Below are positions 12,682 through 15,455 of a stretch of DNA of 15,455 bases, one piece after another. The stretch lies in the NCBI GenBank assembly GCA_910583785.1, contig CAJTZK010000023.1, forward strand, positions 1 to 15,455. Reading direction: 5' to 3'. The notes under the pieces are model-generated. The model saw nothing but the letters and a program-made list of their open reading frames with translations, had not been told where the DNA came from and ran no database searches. Each line of letters starts with the position of its first letter. The stretch's first letter is position 1. A program made the translations under genes and the position numbers. Origin of the DNA: an uncultured Oscillibacter sp. (GTDB taxonomy: Bacteria > Bacillota > Clostridia > Oscillospirales > Oscillospiraceae).

Positions 12682-13263
12682 ATGGGAATACTTGACCGAC
12701 GGAAAAAGAAGGCCCCCCTCTCCCCCCAGCCAGCCGCCCCGGAGGCGGGACGCAAGCCCTGCGGCCCGCCTCTGGCGGAAATCGCGCGGCTCATTTCTTA
12801 CGGAGACGAGGCGGTCCTTCAGGAGGTTTCCGCTTGTACCGCAGACCCGCAAGCCTGGTTCGCGGCGCATCAAGACCGCTATGAAGAGCGCGGCGTCCTC
12901 TCCGGCGGGGACCTGGAGCTGGTCCAATGGCTGGGCCTGGCCGATATCCTGGAGGAGCACGGCTGTGTCTGCGAACGGGACTGGAAGGACGAGAAGGAGG
13001 ATTTCATCTTCTTTGTGCAGAATCTAAAGGGGTTCCGGGAACAATCCCTGGTCCTTGACCCGGCCTGGCTGGACGGGGAGGACGATATCCCAGCCTGGTG
13101 CCACGTTTTGGCGGAGAAATGGAGCTCCCAAGAGGTCCGCATGGCGGCAATCGACATGGACAGCGACAGCTATGTGCTGTTTCCTGTCCCCTCCGGCCAA
13201 TTCCCGGCCCTGCAAAAGGCGGCCCGGGAAATCGGACGGACCATCCACTATGTTGAACGGTAG
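12682..13263 (+). CDS. DUF6630-like protein of unknown function
   Basis: A 193-residue soluble protein with a basic, Pro-rich start (MGILDRRKKKAPLSPQ) and no membrane segment. The core (about 73-192) resembles DUF6630: LELVQWLGLADILEEHG (78-94), CERDWKDEKEDFIFF (97-111) and, near the end, IDMDSDSYVLFPVPSGQF (157-174). Families with this look often occur as lone immunity-like or housekeeping-attached domains; the biochemical role is unknown. ATG 12682 follows GGAGGAGG by nine bases. It sits 21 bp after the formyltransferase gene and 15 bp before purD, so it is co-transcribed. Its early codons are slightly less G/C biased than its neighbours', which may mark later arrival. The family call is from motif memory. 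Confidence 0.68.
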   Translation: MGILDRRKKKAPLSPQPAAPEAGRKPCGPPLAEIARLISYGDEAVLQEVSACTADPQAWFAAHQDRYEERGVLSGGDLELVQWLGLADILEEHGCVCERDWKDEKEDFIFFVQNLKGFREQSLVLDPAWLDGEDDIPAWCHVLAEKWSSQEVRMAAIDMDSDSYVLFPVPSGQFPALQKAAREIGRTIHYVER

Positions 13264-13278
13264 AGAGAGGGCCCGCTT

Positions 13279-14556
13279 ATGAAACTTTTAGTCGTCGGCG
13301 GCGGAGGCCGCGAGCACGCTATCATCAAAAAACTGAAAGAGAATCCCCAGGTGGAGACCATCTACGCTCTCCCCGGCAATGGCGGCATTGCCGCGGACGC
13401 GGTGTGCGTCCCGGAGACCGGGGCCAAGGACCTCGAAAAAATTGTGGACTTTGCCAAGTCCCACGCCATTGATTTCGCCGTGGTGGCCCCGGACGACCCC
13501 CTGGCCCTGGGCTGCGTGGACCGTCTCCACGAGGCGGGAATCCCCTGCTTCGGGCCGGACGCCAAGGCCGCCCGCATTGAGGCCAGCAAGGTCTTCTCCA
13601 AGAACCTGATGAAAAAATACGGCATCCCCACCGCCCGGTACGAGGTCTTCAGCGACCCCGCCAGGGCCCTGGCTTACCTGCGGGAGGCGGCCGCCTTCCC
13701 CATTGTGGTCAAGGCCGACGGCCTGGCCCTGGGCAAAGGCGTGCTGATCCCCCAGAACCTCGCCGAGGCGGAGGCCGCCGTCAAGTCCATCATGGAGGAC
13801 AAGGCCTTCGGGGACTCCGGCAATGAAATTGTCATTGAGGAGTTCCTGACGGGCCCGGAGGCCAGCGTCCTGGCCTTCACCGACGGCAGGAGCATCGTCC
13901 CCATGGTCTCCTCCATGGACCACAAACGGGCCGGAGACGGGGACACCGGGCCCAACACGGGCGGCATGGGCACCGTGGCCCCCAATCCCTGCTACACGCC
14001 GGAGGTGGCGGCGGAGTGCATGGAGAAAATCTTCCTCCCCACCCTGGCCGCCATGCGGGCCGAGGGCTGCCCCTTCAAGGGCTGCCTCTACTTCGGCCTC
14101 ATGCTCACCCCCAGCGGCCCCAAAGTCATCGAGTACAACTGCCGCTTCGGCGACCCGGAGACCCAGGTGGTCCTGCCCCTGCTGAAAACGGACCTGCTGA
14201 CGGTCATGCAGGCGGTGGAAAACGAGACGCTGGGCAGCCTGGACGTGGAGTGGCACGGCGGCGCCGCCGCCTGTGTCATCCTGGCCTCCGGCGGCTATCC
14301 CGGCAGCTATGAAAAGGGCCGGGAAATCACCATCCCCCAGGACCTCCCCGCTACCGTCTACCACGCCGGGGACCAGCTGCTGGAGGACGGAACCCTGGTC
14401 ACCAGCGGAGGACGGGTCCTGGGCGTCACCTCTGTGAGCGGCACCCTGGAGGCCGCCCTGCGGGACGCCTACGCCGCCGCGGAGCGCATTCACTTCGGCG
14501 GCAAATATTTCCGGCATGATATTGGACAGTGGGCCCTCCGGGCCCTGGAGGGATAA
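13279..14556 (+). CDS. purD: Phosphoribosylamine-glycine ligase, PurD (GARS)
   Basis: Joins glycine to phosphoribosylamine with ATP, using the PurF product. The 425-residue protein has the N-terminal VVGGGGREHAI (5-15), LPGNGGIA (31-38), an ATP-grasp fold from about 104 to 330 (VVKADGLALGKGV, DHKRAGDGDTGPNTGGMG) and the metal/ATP signature EYNCRFGDPETQ. Two spots differ from the E. coli-type text: VVAPDDPLALG where GPExPL is usual, and SSMDHKR where QDHKR is usual; both are outside the absolutely required residues as far as I can judge. ATG 13279 follows GAGAGAGG. The stop at 14554-14556 is one base from the purL ATG, so the two are coupled. Confidence 0.96.
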   Translation: MKLLVVGGGGREHAIIKKLKENPQVETIYALPGNGGIAADAVCVPETGAKDLEKIVDFAKSHAIDFAVVAPDDPLALGCVDRLHEAGIPCFGPDAKAARIEASKVFSKNLMKKYGIPTARYEVFSDPARALAYLREAAAFPIVVKADGLALGKGVLIPQNLAEAEAAVKSIMEDKAFGDSGNEIVIEEFLTGPEASVLAFTDGRSIVPMVSSMDHKRAGDGDTGPNTGGMGTVAPNPCYTPEVAAECMEKIFLPTLAAMRAEGCPFKGCLYFGLMLTPSGPKVIEYNCRFGDPETQVVLPLLKTDLLTVMQAVENETLGSLDVEWHGGAAACVILASGGYPGSYEKGREITIPQDLPATVYHAGDQLLEDGTLVTSGGRVLGVTSVSGTLEAALRDAYAAAERIHFGGKYFRHDIGQWALRALEG

Positions 14557-14557
14557 T

Positions 14558-15455
14558 ATGGTAAGGCGTATCTATGTAGAAAAACGCCCCGGCCTCAGCC
14601 CCGAGGCCGGGGGCCTGCTGGCAGACCTGCGGGACTTTCTGGGCATCCAGGGCATCACAGGGGTCCGCGTCCTCCACCGCTACGACGTGGAACGCCTGGA
14701 GGGGGAAGCCTTCGAAAAGGCCCGCCGGACCGTATTTTCCGAGCCCCAGGTGGATATCGTTTGGGACGAAATGGTCCCCGCCGCCGGGGACTGTCCCCAG
14801 TGGTCCCTGGCGGTGGAGCCCCTGCCGGGCCAGTTCGACCAGAGGGCGGACTCCGCCGCCCAGTGCATCCAGCTGATGACTGGCGGTGAGCGCCCCCTGG
14901 TGCGCACCGCTACGGAGTATTGGTTCGAGAGCGCCGGGGAGGGCCCCTTCCCCTTCACCGGGGAAAATCAGGAGAAAATCCGCCGCCACCTCATCAACCC
15001 GGTGGAGAGCCGGGAGGCCTCCCTGGACAAGCCCGGCACCCTGGTGCAGGAACACCCGGTCCCGGACCACGTGGAAACCGTCTCCGGCTTCACGGCCATG
15101 GACGAGGCGTCCCTGGCCGCCCTGCTGGAACGGCTGGGCCTGGCCATGGACCTGGACGACCTGAAGTTCCTCCAGGCCTACTTCCGGGACACGGAGCAGC
15201 GGGATCCCACCATCACGGAGGTCCGGGTGGTGGACACCTACTGGTCCGACCACTGCCGCCACACCACCTTCTCCACCCACATCGACGGCGGAGAGATTGA
15301 GGACCCCCAGGTCAAAGCCGCCTATTACCACTACCTGGAGCTGCGCAGCGAGGTTTACGGCGAGAGGGCCAAGGACCGCCCCGAGACCCTTATGGACATC
15401 GCCACCATCGCCGCCAAGGCCCTGAAAAAGCGGGGTCTCCTCCCGGAACTGGACG
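14558..15455 (+). CDS. purL: FGAM synthase, large single-chain PurL (5' part, cut by window end)
   Basis: Converts FGAR to FGAM with glutamine and ATP. The first 299 codons are present and the frame is open to the last base. The N-terminal region (about 1-70, RRIYVEKRPGLSPEAGG and onward) looks like the PurS-type domain of large PurL. It is followed by a linker (VEPLPGQFDQRADSAAQCIQ, 86-105) and the conserved DTYWSDHCRHTTF (226-238) with its catalytic-region histidine. Large clostridial PurL proteins are about 1,200 residues with PurS, PurL and PurQ parts in one chain, so about three quarters of the gene should lie beyond the edge. The ATG at 14558, not the later in-frame ATGs, is chosen because GGAGGG lies five bases upstream, inside the end of purD. 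Confidence 0.93.
   Translation, partial: MVRRIYVEKRPGLSPEAGGLLADLRDFLGIQGITGVRVLHRYDVERLEGEAFEKARRTVFSEPQVDIVWDEMVPAAGDCPQWSLAVEPLPGQFDQRADSAAQCIQLMTGGERPLVRTATEYWFESAGEGPFPFTGENQEKIRRHLINPVESREASLDKPGTLVQEHPVPDHVETVSGFTAMDEASLAALLERLGLAMDLDDLKFLQAYFRDTEQRDPTITEVRVVDTYWSDHCRHTTFSTHIDGGEIEDPQVKAAYYHYLELRSEVYGERAKDRPETLMDIATIAAKALKKRGLLPELD

Overview
The window is GC-rich DNA with tightly packed genes. Gene order, codon use (strong G/C third positions) and protein families point to a member of the class Clostridia, most likely Oscillospiraceae-like (inference from family resemblance; no database search was possible). Three blocks can be read.

Block 1 (1-3073, leftward). Positions 1-400 hold no gene. 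They hold four sigma-A type promoters pointing left, spaced at exactly 103 bp, which must drive a strongly expressed unit beyond the left edge (an rRNA or tRNA operon is the best guess). A hairpin at 493-525 closes a three-gene leftward operon: dusB (tRNA dihydrouridine synthase), an ECF sigma factor and its zinc-finger membrane anti-sigma factor. Its genes are linked by two ATGA stop/start overlaps, and the operon is read from a good promoter at 3045-3073.

Block 2 (3255-4632, rightward). A single secreted or membrane-anchored cell-wall protein (G5-like plus 3D domain) has its own promoter region, a long GC-rich structured leader, a GTG start and a strong hairpin terminator.

Block 3 (4712 to the right edge, rightward). 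This is a long purine biosynthesis operon: a GntR/UTRA regulator, then purE, purC, a small membrane ORF, purF, a Cys-rich DUF3795 protein, purM, purN, a DUF1266-DUF2185 fusion, a stand-alone AICAR formyltransferase (purH C-terminal half only), a DUF6630-like protein, purD and the start of a large-type purL (cut by the window end). Together these supply most steps from PRPP to FAICAR. purK, purB and an IMP cyclohydrolase are not in the window.

The most notable points are these. (i) PurF keeps its PRPP loop and four likely Fe-S cysteines but has lost every classical glutaminase residue, including the N-terminal Cys. (ii) The regulator is a GntR/UTRA protein rather than PurR, with a perfect palindrome over the -10/start region. 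(iii) PurH is a stand-alone, eukaryote-like formyltransferase. (iv) Three or four non-purine genes are embedded in the operon, two of them from immunity-like families. (v) A tiny ADGP-motif membrane ORF follows purC in the same frame without a normal start codon.
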